The position numbers and the translations under genes are program-made. Source: Periplaneta americana (Eukaryota > Arthropoda > Insecta > Blattodea > Blattidae). From it: a stretch of DNA of 64,000 nucleotides. The notes beneath the pieces were generated by a model. That model was not told the origin of the DNA, made no database searches, and saw only the letters and a list, made by a program, of their open reading frames with translations. This document shows positions 12,601 to 27,600 of this stretch, piece after piece. The number at the start of each line of letters is the position of its first letter. The first letter of the stretch is position 1. Where the stretch lies: assembly GCF_040183065.1 (NCBI RefSeq), contig NC_091120.1, positions 15,207,708-15,271,707 of the forward strand, in the 5' to 3' direction.

Positions 12601-15600
12601 GTTCGTCCATGGTCTGGAATTTAGGTTAAGTTTAGATTTAAGACCTCTCCTGGCACCACATTATCATAATCATCCTATCACATCATCGGGGTAATGTAAC
12701 TCTGCCTTCCAGGCACCCCAACCTCAGAAGTGGGTTATAATTAAGCCACGGCCAGGAGAGAAGACTAGAAATGTCGAAAAGACAACCTGGTGGCATTGGA
12801 TTAAAAAAAATATTTAATATACAATGACGAAATATGAATCCACCATTACAAAGAGTAAGTGGTGGAATATGGAATGAAAATTCACAATTACATGAAAACT
12901 GATGCTTACAGTTTTTTGGGATGTACAAGACTTAGTATTGGAACCTTATCTGGAGAGCACTCAATATTAACCGGTGGCTTTACAGTGAGATGCTGTTTGA
13001 CAAGGTGAAACCTGCAGTTCAAAGCAAATGCAGAGGACTGCTATCGAAAAATATGTTGTTGCAGAATAATGCTCGTGCATATACTGCTGTTGAAACTTCC
13101 AGGAACTGAAGCTTCCTTCATATAATCTTCAGCAGTCGACCTGGTTGGCGAGTTGGTATAGCGCTGGCCTTCTATGTCCAAGGTTGCGGGTTCGATCCCG
13201 GGCCAGGTCGATGGCATTTAAGTGTGCTTAAATGCGACAGGCTCATGTCAGTAGATTTACTGGCATGTAAAAGAACTCCTGCGGGACAAAATTCCAGCAC
13301 ATCCGGCGACGCTGATATAACCTCTGCAGTTGCTAGCATCGTTAGATAAAACATAACATCTTCAGCTTTTCCCTTCTGACTGCCTGTCAGAGAGGCACCT
13401 CGAGCCAAGAAACGGAGGAAGCGGTGCATGTGTGGCCCACTGAAGCAACATGGACCCACAGCTTTACTTTCCTTCTGGAAGAAGTCGCACTATATATTTT
13501 TCTGCCCGAAATTCTGCCACTGTCTGCTGAGTTTGAACCCACGAACTTCGGTTTCAAAGTACAAGGATGACACTGAATGAGTCCCATTGGTAAATACCCC
13601 TACAAGTCAGTAGTTTCTGGTCAGTATTTTAAATGGAATGTTGTATTAATATGTTTCAGTCACTTTTGCTGCTGAACTATTTGGTGCGCAATGGTTCAGA
13701 ACGTGTTGTGACGTCTGCAAGGGAACACATTTATGATCTTCGTAGTCTAGAAAATTACACTTACATTGATGAGTTTGGGAAGGACCAAGGGATTAATGTA
13801 AGGTAAGTAACGTACAGATACTTTACTGTCAAGTTATTATTTTATCTTATCAACTATAGTATTGAACACACACATCAATATATGAGTACTAAATTACCGC
13901 TCTTTTAATTTTATAGTCCATACCCATGCAGTAACGGTTAGCACGGCTGGCCGTGAAACCAGGTGGCCCGGGTTCGAATCCCGGTCAGGGCAAGTTACCT
14001 AGTTGAGGTTTTTTCTGGGGTTTTCCCTCAACCCAATATGAGCAAATGCTGGGTAACTTTCGGTGTTGGACCCCGGACTCATTTCACCAGCATTATCACC
14101 TTCATATTATTCAGATGCTAAATAACCTAAAATGTTGATACAACGTCGTAAAATAACCTACTTAAATAAAATAAATTAATTTTATATGTGTAGAAATAGG
14201 CTAAGAGGGGTTTAAAATCAGAATTTTAAATTATTCTGATTTTTGAAATGAGCAAATGATGCAGATCTGTTAGATTATTCTCTTTTATGCATCTTTGGTT
14301 TATTTTTTTAACATTCTGATTATGTAAGTATGAGTAAATTTTCTGCCATTCTGTTTTTCCATGGAAAGTGGTTCATTCACATACATTTCTCACGGTGATA
14401 AAATGAGCATAAAACACTGGTTTACCGACATTATTATTTGCACAAATAAAAATTACAGATGATTTTTGAGCTTTCAGGAATGTTAGCCCCTCTGCACCAG
14501 AGGGGCTAATGGACGGTTTACTTTGTTATAGCAGAACCAAGAGGCTTCTTACATCTTGATTTTAAATTTATTATAGACTAGCCGTACTCGCGCGCTTCAC
14601 TGCACTTCTTAGAATTAAATATTGACAAATCTAAATACAGTTTTGTAATTACTTAGTGAATAATAGCTTTTTGTATGTTGTAAGTCGTTTGCTCCTGAAT
14701 CATTTTCAAAGTTGTATTTAAAACTAATGAATTTAACTATTATTATCATGCAATACTTCCTGGAGTTATTCAGTCAACTCTGCTTTTAAGATTGATACTA
14801 TCCCGGTCGGGGCTGGTTGAGATTTTTTCCGGAGTTTTCCCTCAATCCAATATGAGCAAATACTCGGTAACTATTGGTGCTGGAACTCAGACTCATTTCA
14901 CCGGCATTATCACCTTCATCTTATTCAGACGCTAAATAACCTAAGATGTTGATAAAGCATCGTAAAATAATCTACTAAAAAAATAAAAAATAAAAAAAAT
15001 TGATCTGAAATTAAATATACTTGTAAGAATTGAAGGCTCTTACTTCAGCTGGAAGAAAATTTCCAATTACATGATAAGCCTATGCTTGAACTTTAAATGA
15101 TGGCGTAGAATTGACTTTATGTATTTATTGCACAGTTTATTCATTTTATCTATTTTAACACAATTCAATTGAGCTTAGTTAAAATAATGGAATGCTAAGC
15201 TAACATACTATTGCTGCATACTAAATCAATACACTCTCATTGTTCGTTAATTCTCTGAGATGAAAATGAATGTGGTAGGCCTACATAAACATTATTTTAA
15301 GAAATATATGAAACGAATAATATACAGAATAGCCTATCAAGTTTTCTGTGTATAAGAATCTATTTTAATCTTACCTGTCCTCGATTCACTCAGAAGTTAC
15401 TGTAATAGCATATAGCATTATGTCCATCTAGAGAAATACACTTTCCAATGGTGAAATAATAATTAATTATACAAATCGGTTAATTTAGCTTCCGATATTA
15501 CTTCATACAAACACAGAAACATTCTCTGTAGGCTATCTTTCATAGCTTTCGATTGTTGCTGTCCAAGGCCCCTTATAGACGAAGTCATTTGTTTTTTATT

Positions 15601-18600
15601 TCATTATACGGCCTTAGATGGCAGTTATTTTAATGTTAAAACTCATTTATCTCATTAAATATCAGTCCTATCAAAATTTTGCAAAGAATAAAACTTATCG
15701 GAAATCATTTTTAAAGAAACTTTTGTCATGTAACACATTTCACAAAAATCAATAAGCGAGATATTTCGATTTATTTAATTCGGACCCCCTTATAACCCCC
15801 CTTTTAAATAACGTATTTTGAATATCATATAGCCCAAAATCTAAGTTACAACGAACTTAATTTATATTCCAATTTTCATCGAAATCCATTCAGCCATTAT
15901 TGCGTGAAAAGGTAACAAACATCCAGACAGACAGACATACAAACAAAAATTTCAAAAAAGCGATTTTCGGTTTCAGGATGATTAATTATACACGTTAACA
16001 CCAATTATTTTTGGAAAATCGAAAATTACCAGAACAATTTTGGCTACAGATTTATTATTATTATAGTATAGATCAATGATTAAGTCCTTAAAATCATCAT
16101 ACGTAATTCTTAATAATTCCCTATATTTACCGTCTTTCTTCATTATTAACAAACTTTTGAAACAATTGTTTGGCTGAGGGAAAACCCTGGGGAAAAAACC
16201 CCAGTCAGATAACTTGTCTTGGGACAGTGATTTCCACCTGAGCCTGCTCATTTCACAATGTGGACCCAATCTTGTAGTTACACAGTTCAACAGTAGAGTA
16301 ATGTGACATGTGTCAAATTTTAGTTTCTGGCTGTTTGGTTCATACAAGCTCTATATTATTATTCAGAATGATTCCTGACAGTAGATTCTGAAAAAAAAAA
16401 AAAAAATCTTTATGTGCTGTTTTCGTCTAAGAATTCAAGCGGACTTTATCAGAGTGTAAATTCTTACATGTCTTTCAAAACATGGACTGGGCAATGTGCC
16501 TATTGCACAGGTTTTCCAGCCCTAGGTTTGCCCACAGATCACATTCATATTGGTTTGTAATTCTGAATGAAATATTTGCTTATATTCAGTATCCTGAGAC
16601 CTCCATCCTATTGTCTGAACAAATTGTATTATATGTTCCCAGAGGATGTGGAAATTTGGGAAGACCAAGAATGAGAGGGGGGGAGAGGGAGACCATAACA
16701 TTCACTAGAACGTACTACATGCTGGAGTTGGGGGGGGTAGGGGGGGGGAATGTGTGCGTGCATGCTTTTTTTCCAGGTGGAATTTTTTTTGCTGCTTTGC
16801 AACCTTTCTTTGTGTTTAGAATAAAGTGAAAGTGGAACGTGGATTTAGATAGCATATCTCAGCTTTGACATGTTATCTATTTCAATAAGGTTAGGAATAG
16901 TGTGACTTTATTTTGCGTTTCTGCTTTTTTTTTTTTTCAGACATAAAGTTCATGAATTGATCGACTTTATCCAAGATGATGACAAACTTAGAGAAGAAAG
17001 GAAGAAAGCTAAGAAGAATAAAGACAAATATGTTGGAATGTCCAGTGAAGCGTTAGGCATGAGATTTGGTAAGATATTTGATATATGGACTGTGTCCATG
17101 ATTTTTTTCTCCAGATTTTCGTGTTTTGTAACTTGCAGTTGATTTAGGTTGCTTTGAAATTGAAGTTACATGAAAGAAGAACTCTGTGTTTTTAGTATTT
17201 GGCCCTAGATTACAAGATTTATCCAGTAAATAGATCTGCATTTCTTTATATAACAAAATAATTGAAAAGCATTTTGTATCTTAAAGCACAGTCACAAATA
17301 GCTACGTTTGCAGTGCTGCAGTACGAAATACTGTGCAATTCGCATTGCGTACTGTGACGTGTGAACAGCGTTGCAACTCAAAAAGTAATGGTTGTCGAAA
17401 CAGCTGTTTGCAACTTTTTGATGCCGCTTTGAAGTAGTGATGTGTGAGCAGGTTTTTTCAGAATTGTAGCTGTAGCGTTTTTTGTATTGGTTTCATTGGA
17501 ACTTTTACAACTGTGTTATCTAAATGTGGCAGTAGTATATTATACTGTTTCTGTATATTTTATTGTTTGAAGCAGTGAAAATAAACTATTTGTAACAGTT
17601 GCTAAACACACAACATAGACAGTTTTTTAGTTTTTCATAGTGTATTTTTAAACAGGAGACTTGCTAACATTGTTTACGAGAATAGTGATGCTGGTTGTTA
17701 TTAAAGTAAACCCACTATGGCAGCGCAGTGGCTAGAGTGTTAGTCTCATAATCCTGTGGACACTGGTTCAATCTCTGTAAAAGAAACTGTTTAAAATTTC
17801 GTTACATACACACTTCACACAAAGCACTGTCCGCTCATACAAAATTTTTTTGGCACGCTTTCCACTGAAAACAACTGGAATGTAGGAAACCTCGTGTGTT
17901 TTCCACATGTAAAACTTAACACGTGGATATTGAAAGTTTATTATTTCAGTCATTGACTTCACTGTTGTGTATGTTTTAGGTGTTAACGTTTACATAATAA
18001 GTTACAAGACGTATAAACGTTTTCGTTGATCAATGTCAACATCTTCAGATACGAACAATCAATTTTGCAATATCATTACTCTCTACAATCTCTACACGTA
18101 CAATGCATGTTTAATGACATACGGGGATAGAAGCCTGTTAAAATTAATATAATTATAATACACATTAATATTCTAATATTCAAATATGGGTGCCCCTAAT
18201 GTCAATATTTAAAAGTGTACATATGATGTACAATAGATATGCGTTTGCAAGTCTTCACATGTGGGCTGGGATATTAGTGAGTCTTCACATAGCCAGTACA
18301 CAATCAACATCTAAAGAAAGCACATCCACAACAACGATTTTAGGCACCCGACTCACGTCTTGCTGCATAATTCACTACATATACAGTATTGGATTTTGAT
18401 TATTTATCTTGTGAATGAACAGCAACAAAGCAAACGTGCACCACCAAGTCAAAACAAACAACCAAAACCCAATATATTGGCATAAAGATTATTACAATAA
18501 TCTGCTTAAGCATTTACGATAGGCTATGAAGCATACACTATGATATATATTGGAAAGATGTGCATCACTAAAATACGGAGATATGAATAAAACATGTAAT

Positions 18601-21600
18601 AAAACATTGTAATTGCAAATCTTCACATGTATAATGTAATATAATATGTAGTCAGCTCAATTTTATATTTTTAACTTTATTTTCAGCCTCACAATATTAT
18701 CTCACTAATATCCCAGCCCACATGTGAAGACTTGCAAACGCATATCTATTGTACATCATATGTAAACTTTTAAATATTGACATTAGGGGCACCCATATTT
18801 GAATATTAGAATATTAATGTGTATTATAATTATATTAATTTTTTAAGAGGTTTCTATCCCCGTATGCCATTAAACATGCATTGTATGTGTAGAGATTGTA
18901 GAGAGTAATGATATTGCAAAATTGATTGTTCGTATCTGAAGATGTTGACATTGATCAACGAAAACGTTTATAAGTCTTGTAACTTATAATGTAAATGTTA
19001 ACACCTAAAACATACACAACAGTAAAGTCAATGGCTGAAACAATAAACTTTCAATATATATATATATATATATATATAGACTTTTCTGAAAATTCACATA
19101 AAATGAATTGCAAAATATTTAACACGTGGAGTTAATATATTAAATTTAGTTTCACTACTATAATTACTGTACTGCACAGATGCAAACTTTCTTCATGTCA
19201 CTGTCTTACATTTTTTTATTTCTTCTCGTAACATCTACCAGGACTCGGATATCTTATGTCTAGTCTACCTGGTATTACTACAGCATTTAATAATTGAGGA
19301 GCTAGATGCAATAACAATGTTAATGTAAAAAATCGATTTTGAAAAAAAATAGATAAGGCATTTCAACACAGTATTGTTAGAAATAAAATCTTTACATTTG
19401 GTAATCGTATGTTAAAGCCTTATATATTAATAAAATTATAGTTTTTATAATGTATAATATTTGAGAAAAGCTATTTATGCAACATAGTCGGTACAATGTA
19501 ACATGAGGTACTATGTTGCAACTTCAACTTCCTTCCACCATTGGTTCATGACTTACTTAAATTTAGGGATTTTCTAGCTGTTTGGTTCACTTCACCACTG
19601 GCAACACTTCTTCGAATACACGCATTTTACAGATATCATGATAGTCATTTTGTAATTGTTAGGTTGATACAATTTGAGATATTTATCAGGCAAGGCAAGC
19701 TACTGTAATTAATTTCACCACTTTTATTCAGTGTTCATGTGTGTTCATTAATTCATGATTATAATGTAATATATTACAGAAATATAGTTATTATTCATAG
19801 ATTTCGAAAAGGCATGTGACTCGATTAAGAGAGAAGTTTTATATAATATTCTTATAGAATTTGATATTTCCAAGAAGCTAGTTCGATTAATTGAAATGTG
19901 TCTCAGTGAAACATACAGCAGAGTCTGTACAGACCAGTTTCTATTCGATGCTTTTCCAGTTCACTGTGGACTAAAGCAAGAAGATGCACTATCACCTTTA
20001 CTTTTTAAACTTTGCTGTAGAATATGCCATTAGGAAAGTCCAGGAAAACAGAGAGAGTTTGGTGAGTGACAAACGATTAGGGAAAACACAGAAATTTTAC
20101 TAGAAGCAAGCAATGACATAGGTTTGGAAATAAATTTCGAAAAAAAAAAAAAAAACAAAGTCTATGATCATGTCTCATGACGAGAACATAGTACGAAATA
20201 GAAATATAAAAATTGGAAATTTATTATTGGAAAAGGTGACAAAATTGAAATATCTTGGAGCAATAGTAACAAATATAAATGATACTTGGGAGAAAATTAA
20301 ACGCAGAATAAATATTGGAAATGTCTGCTGTTATTCAGTTGAGAAGCTTTTGTCATTAATATGCTTAAAAAAAAAAAAACTGAGCAAGTTAGAATTTATA
20401 AAATAGTTGTTTTACCTGTTGTTCTGTATGGTTGTGAAACATGGACTCTCAGTTTGAGAGAGGAATAGAGATTAAGGGTGTTCGAGAATAAGGTGCTTAG
20501 GAAAAATATTTGGGGCAAAGAGGGATGAAGTTACAGGAGAATGGAGAAATTTACATAATGCAGAACTGCACGCATTGTAATCTTCACCAGACGTTTGAGA
20601 TGGGCAGGACATGTAGCATGTATGAGCAAATCCAGAAATGCATATAAATTGTTAGTTGGAAGACCTGAAGAAAAAAGACCTTTAAGGAGGTCGAGACGTA
20701 GATGGGAGGATAATATTAAAATGGATTTGAGAGAGGTGAGGTATGATGGTAGAGACTAGATTAATCTTGCTCAGGATAGGGACCGATAGCGGGCTTATGT
20801 GAGGGCGGCAATGAACCTCCGGGTTCTCTAAAAGCAATTTGTAAATAGATAATGTAATATTATTATTTCTTTATCATAGCTAGTTGTATGTGATGTTACT
20901 GTTTTATTCGCATTACATAATACAAGTTCTTAGTAACATTAGTGGTTTAGGTTCGTTCAAGGTTGGTAGCATTGTAGTGTCAGCCATCTTTGATCTTTAG
21001 TACTTCACCGTGTATTGTTTTGAGTACATGGGTTGATTTTTTAATAGTGGCAACTATGCTGCAGAAATGCCGTGCAATATCATTTATATCACAGGCTGCT
21101 TACATGCCTCCCCTCCCTCAGAGCTAATGAACTCGCCCTCCTCCCTCCATGTCCGTTCACAGTGACAACAATAAGACGAGCAGTTGTGAGCAAGCGGTCG
21201 CAGAATACAGTTGCAGTGTTTTCGAAGGAGGAACAGAGAAGCTGGTTAAAAATGCCATGTCATGGATAAATATATAATAGGATGCGAAACTGCGGTCAGC
21301 ACCATCTGGCTTTGGGGGTCTGAAATAAGGTGATCAGCACCCAACGTCGTAGGTGGTGAACATTAGAACTACGTGTTGAGTACATTACCCAGAGTTCTCT
21401 ATTTATCCGTTCGAGATATTGCTATACGGGAGAGTCGAGGAGCCGAGATGGCGGACTGAAACTTGCTAATAAGTGAACATAAAGTGATACGTGTGTGTAT
21501 AAGCAGTGTATGTTAAACAGTGATGTTTATGGACGTTGTAAAAATAGTATTGTTGAATGTATTGTAAAGTAATAGTAATATAATAAATTGAACTATCTAA

Positions 21601-24600
21601 GTAGTTCTTGCAGACTTTTTCCATTGCGCTGTACAATAAATACCCAAAGAATACAATCCCAATTATCTAATCTTTTGCTTTATTTTTTGTCTCTGTCTGG
21701 TTATATTTTAATCAGTTAGTGTAAAACACATCGTCTCTTTTATCTTTCTGTTGGCTTCGGTAAGAATTTTCAGTAGAATATGCTGTGAGGAATAAAAATG
21801 TAAATGTGTTATTTTAAATTGGGTTAGTTTTGAATATCGATGAAGGTGGGAGGGAATACTTTCTGCACAGTTTAACATTTTCGTCACCAGGTGCGCCGCT
21901 AAATGCATGGAGTAATTACTCTTTTCGCTACTTGGTGCGATGCTAGATGTAATAATGCCCCTCCCACAAACAGATGGCAGCAAGGTCAATTTCTACAACA
22001 GCGCCTATAGTATGTGTTACAGGAAACTCAGTAAGTTTCGCATCCTATTATATATTCATCCATGGCCATGTGCTAAAGGTCGCATGGCATGACAGTGTCA
22101 TCAAGGCTTGCAGTGTGACTGCGTTACCTTACTGAATGGTAGCAAGGTGGGTTAGAGCCTTCAGACAAGGACGCGAAAGTGTGTTGGACATGCCTCGATC
22201 AGGTCACCCACCAGTGAGTGATACAGGATTGGTGTCTTCGACTGTGCTTTACATTCTGAAGGAGTGTCTGAAAATGTTGAAAATTGCCTCAAAGTGGGTT
22301 CCATGATTTAACAAACATGCAGAAATGGCAGCGATATGAGCGCGAAGGAGAGGTCCTTGTATGGTGTATCAGTACAATTGATGAGACCTGGGCCAGATCA
22401 TATGAACCTCAGCTGAAACACCAATCGGACGAGTGGCATCATCAAGGGTCACCACGAAAAACAACAGTTCGGCAGACCCTCACTGATGTGACAGCTATGC
22501 TGATTCTTGCCTATGATTGGGATGGTGTAATCTTAAAGCATACCATTCCTCCAAGGCAGAATGTTAATGCAGAGTACTACTGTTCATTTTTGTGAAACAA
22601 TCTGCGAGCAGCTCTGAGAAGAAAACGGCGACACTTTGTGGATAACCCACCTATTCTGCATGAAAATGCTAGGACGCATACAGCAGATGTTGTCTGAATT
22701 GTTCAGTCACTGGGGCTGGGAAGTACTCTGTCACCTGCCATATTCTCCGGATTTAAGTCCCTGCGTCTTCGATCTTTTCCCTAAGATGAAAGACCCACTT
22801 TGTGGGATTCGCTTGTGAACAGTGGAAGACATTTTACAGGCAACTGACTGCTCTATTCGCACCATCAATAGATTAGGCAGTGCCAACGGGATCCAAGGCT
22901 TCCTTATCACTGGGAATACGTATGCAATGCTGGTAACTACATCGAAGGCTTGTAAAACTTAGAACCATATAAGTATGCTATGTATCGAGAAAAAAATAGT
23001 TGCCAGAACTAAAAAATTCAACCTATGTATAACAACGTTAACAGACTAATGCTGTTCTTGCAGCTCTTCAATTGCTTTGTGTGTTCTTGAGAGTAATTTT
23101 GTGTGTGTGTGTGTGTGTTTTTTTTTTCACAACCAGAGTGGACCAAGTCCATCTGGAATAGTTCTGAGATATTGAGTCTTAACGTTCCTGGCTCACGCTT
23201 AGCAACCTTCGCCTTCCATAGGAAATGCTGCCCTCTGTGGAGTAACAAATGAGTTATGGACTTTGTTTGTTATGGCAATGAATAAATCTAAGTTTTCTTC
23301 ATCCGAGATTGTATTAATCCACAAACTGATCACTGGTGGACTTGGTCCACTCTTGTTGTGAGCCCCTCATATATATATATATATATATATAATATTTATA
23401 TATATCTCAAGGCTTATACGTAATCCTAGATCATATTATGTAACAGATATGTCGGGGTTATAGGCTTTGAGGTCAACAACTTTTGTCAGGTTTACTACAC
23501 TGCCATCGAGTTGTTACATAAGGAGTCACGTCATAATACCCATTTGAATTGCATTAGCGACTGTGCTGCCATCTCGTTTTTCGTTTACGGGGGACGGGTG
23601 GCGATCCTGGCGGTTGTTCTCTTCAAAGTGCTGCCGATTTTAACGTAGCGAGGAGTTATCTGTTACATATATGATCTAGGACGTAATGCAGTGATCTAAC
23701 TCCTTTAGGTTTAAATTACTTTATATCAAACGCTGCATCACACTGACCCATTGACCACTCATTTGTTGTATTGTTTTTGTCTGTTTTTACAGGTGGAAGT
23801 GGTGGGTGGGATGATACACCACGTTGGAAGAAGGATGAATTTAGTGACTGGGATCCAGATAGGGGTGGGGGAGTTTCTAGAGGTATGGGAAGTGGCCGAC
23901 ATGGAAGTAGGAATTTTGAAGACATGGGTAATAACAGGTAAAACTCATAATTTTTGTACTAGTTTACTTATGTGTTGTCTTGGGTAATGTTAGTCTTTGT
24001 GTGAAGAGAGTTATGAACTCGGTTCTTGCTAGATCTCCTCTTCCTCAAAAGTTACTGAACATACTGTTTGACATACAGATATTTGACTGTATAAGGTATG
24101 TATACAAACATTTAACTATCCGTTTCTTTTCCAGCCCTTCAAGCTTGTGTTGAAGATGCTACTATTTTAATTAAAATATTCGCTTATCATCTTTAACTAT
24201 CCCTGCAATATATCATTTTGTTGAGGTTTTGACCAATAAGCAAAGTACAGTAGGTTAGGATTGAATGGGACCGTCAATGCTTATCTATTAATTGTATTGG
24301 TATATTACAATTTATTAATCATGAACGTTTTTGGCACATATATGTGCCATCTTCAGATGTTAAAAGATAGTCTTAATACATACTTGATAATGCCATAATG
24401 GTAAAACATGAATAACAGCGACATATCCGTTATATACTATTCAAATGATATTATGATTACAATATTCACACTGTTGTTAATTACACACTGTCCCTTCATA
24501 ATGAATTAAGCACCCATACTAAATAAAACAATTAAAAACAGAGATTTAAAAACGTTAGCTTTGGCAATAGCAGATAATGCTTGATGGATTCAAAATGAAT

Positions 24601-27600
24601 GTCATTAATGTTAATCACTTAATTGCAATTATAAATACTACGTTAAGATAATTAAATCTGATCAGAATAAGTAAACAGAATGTAAGCCATGAGCTTTAAC
24701 ATACTGGCAGGTGATGCTCGCTAAAATTGACAAATAAATGTCATAATGTCAATCATATTTTACATATTAATAAAATACATTGAAACAATTAATCCCAGCA
24801 TATGTGGTGCTTATGTAGTGTGGTTTCAGTCGTGGGAATGCAGTGATGTTATTATCTGGTATCAGCTTACAATGTTGAGTTTTAAAAAATTCATGTTGTC
24901 ACTTCTCGAGTTTCAGAATAGCCAGGCATAGTGCAGAAGCTTGTTGAATGATGTGTTCATGTCGGTGTTTCGGCTCAGACTGAAAGTCTACAATTAATAG
25001 ATAAGCATTGATGGTCCCATTCAGTCCTAACCCATTTTACTAAAGCTTTACGAAATTTGCTTACATCCAATGAATTCAAGACAACCATCTATGTAAATAC
25101 CTACTTCAACTATTAGACGAGGTCCCATGTTCAGCATTTAATTTGATGAATATCAAATTATGAACTGTGATAAAATTGAAAATATTGAGGGAGGTGACTC
25201 CGTGATAATGAACTGGATTTGCGTTCGGGATGTCCCGGGTTCGATCCCTGGTGCTGAGCAATCTTGTCGAGTTATAACTAATTTTCAATTAAAGACTAAG
25301 ACTGAATAGGATCCTAATTACCACGAAATAATAGACACAGTACAACAAACATTCCCAACAGTAAACTACAGACAGTTGTGGTATAACCTAGGAGTTAAAG
25401 CGAGTTTAAATAAGTACGCGAAAAAAAAAATTGAAATTAAGTTATTTGAAAATTATTAAGGGGACACTCAACCATATTTTGGAACTTTTTTCCTATTTGA
25501 CCAATCTTTTTCAAATTTGGAGAAAAAGTTTAATATACACATGGAAAGTAACATGCAAAATCTCAGCTCATTAGATGCAATACTTTTCAAAATAAAAAAT
25601 ATTTCAATTTTTAATCAATCATTAATTGAAATATCATTTTTAATTATCATTTTTTATTTTTTGGCTTTGTGCATTTGACTGTGACTTCTCAATGAATAGG
25701 GGAAGAATTCTGCATATTGATTTAGTTCTGTCACGTAAATTAGTGTAGAAATTTAATTTTTTATTTCTATGACACTTTTTCTCCAATTTTTAAGTTGAGT
25801 GTCCCCTTAAACAATTGACATTGTGAACTTGTCTTGATCATGGTTTATGAAATCACCTGTAAATCAGTGGCAGTTATATGAAGATAACAGTAACAACAAT
25901 AATGGTTGCAGCAGTGGTGCCAAATTGTTTCGTTAATATTACAGTGTTGCTTACTGCAAATACCACTTGTTATAGTTTTCACCTTTTTGCTGCCAGGTTT
26001 GTTCTCTTCTCGTGAAGTATGACATTTCAGCAAATCTCAGATCTCTCTCTTCTTCAACTTGAGTCGTCTCTTTACAGTGATGATGGAGATCGTTACGATT
26101 CAGACAGTGAAGGTGGCACCCACTCAAGAGGAGGCCGCGAGTACAGAGATAAAGACAGTGACAGCTTAGACTCCACAGAGAAGAAAGATCGCAACAATAG
26201 CAAACCTAGCACTCCGGTGAGGACGAAACCTGCCGCAAGTAGCATCAAGAAGATTGACCTAGGTGCTGCTGCTCACTATGGCAGGGATTCACATTCCTTG
26301 GTAAATGCAGTTGTGTGTTATTCTGTGTTTCATTTTCATGAGGAGAAAGTGAATATAGCATTGTTATTTTTCTTTGATGGATAACAGTCCTGGTCTTGCA
26401 AACCTGTTTTCTTCACTGTTTCTCTGCATGTAACAAGGGTTGTCATATTATGGGTATACTATATTGTAATGAAATGAAACATGTACCACATTGTAGGATT
26501 TGAATAGTCACTCAAATGTATCTAGGTTACAGGCTTAGACAGCCAGCCACAACATTTTTTAACATTGTTGTCATAACGCTTCATGGAAACTCGTGTCTAA
26601 TGGGTAGCAACAGACCCTGATTGAGATTTTTGTGTTTCATGTTTTTTTTTTTTATTTTACTTTATCATATTTGACTGTTGGATACATTTTTTACACTACA
26701 ATGATACTGATACACTTTCTTTGAATTCGACAATGTTCAATCACGCATATCACATGTATTGGGCTGTGAGTATTGGAGAAACATGTTTCAATATAGGATA
26801 TGTAAAATTCAGTAAGACGGTATTATTAAAAAATTAGATAGTTAAATAGAAAGTAATGCCGTATTTACCTGCGGAATGGACGTCCCCGCATAATGAACGT
26901 ACCCCAATTTTTCGCGTTAAAATAAAAAGAACTCCCCGCATAATGGACGCATAGAGGAATGTGAATCTGTGACAAATGTCAGCAGTGATGCTTGCTGTAT
27001 TAGCAAGATTCTACTTTTCAAACCTGAATTTGGTTGGGTTTTGTTACAACATCACAGCTACACAACATGGCTTCACTTTGTAAGAAAATTTACTCACTAA
27101 TTTATATACCTTTTCTTTCCCCATTTCATTAAGCTAGGTAGAATCAACCTGCGGGCTAAAGCAGGGAGATGCACTATCACCTTTACTTTTTAACTTCGCT
27201 CTAGAATATGCCATTAGGAAAGTTCAGGACAACACAGAGGATTTGGAATTGAACGGGTTACATCAGCTTCTTGTCTATGCGGATGACGTGAATATGTTAG
27301 GAGAAAATCCACAAACGATTAGGGAAAACGCGGAAATTCTGCTTGAAGCAAGTAGAGAGATAGGGTTGGAAGTAAATCCCGAAAAGACGAAGTATATGAT
27401 TATGTCGCGTGATCAGAATATTGTACAAAATGGAACTATAAAAGTTGGAGATTTATCCTTTGAATAGGTGGAAAAATTGAAATATCTTGGAACAACAGTA
27501 ACAAATATAAATGACACTCGGGAGGAAATTAAACGCAGAATAAATATGGGAAATGCCTGTTATTATTCGGTTGAGAAGCTTTTGTCATCTAGTCTGCTGT

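Noticed and set aside
12683-12928. Minus-strand 81-codon ORF
   Set aside because: It is the antisense of SINE family B, also seen at 59168-59475.
13172-13459. Minus-strand 95-codon ORF
   Set aside because: It crosses a tRNA-derived SINE and is not conserved coding sequence.
16726-16750. G-rich run as a functional G-quadruplex
   Set aside because: Two G tracts in a low-complexity stretch with no other regulatory context.
23100-23118. (GT)n run and nearby (AT)n runs as functional elements
   Set aside because: Ordinary microsatellites beside MITE ends.
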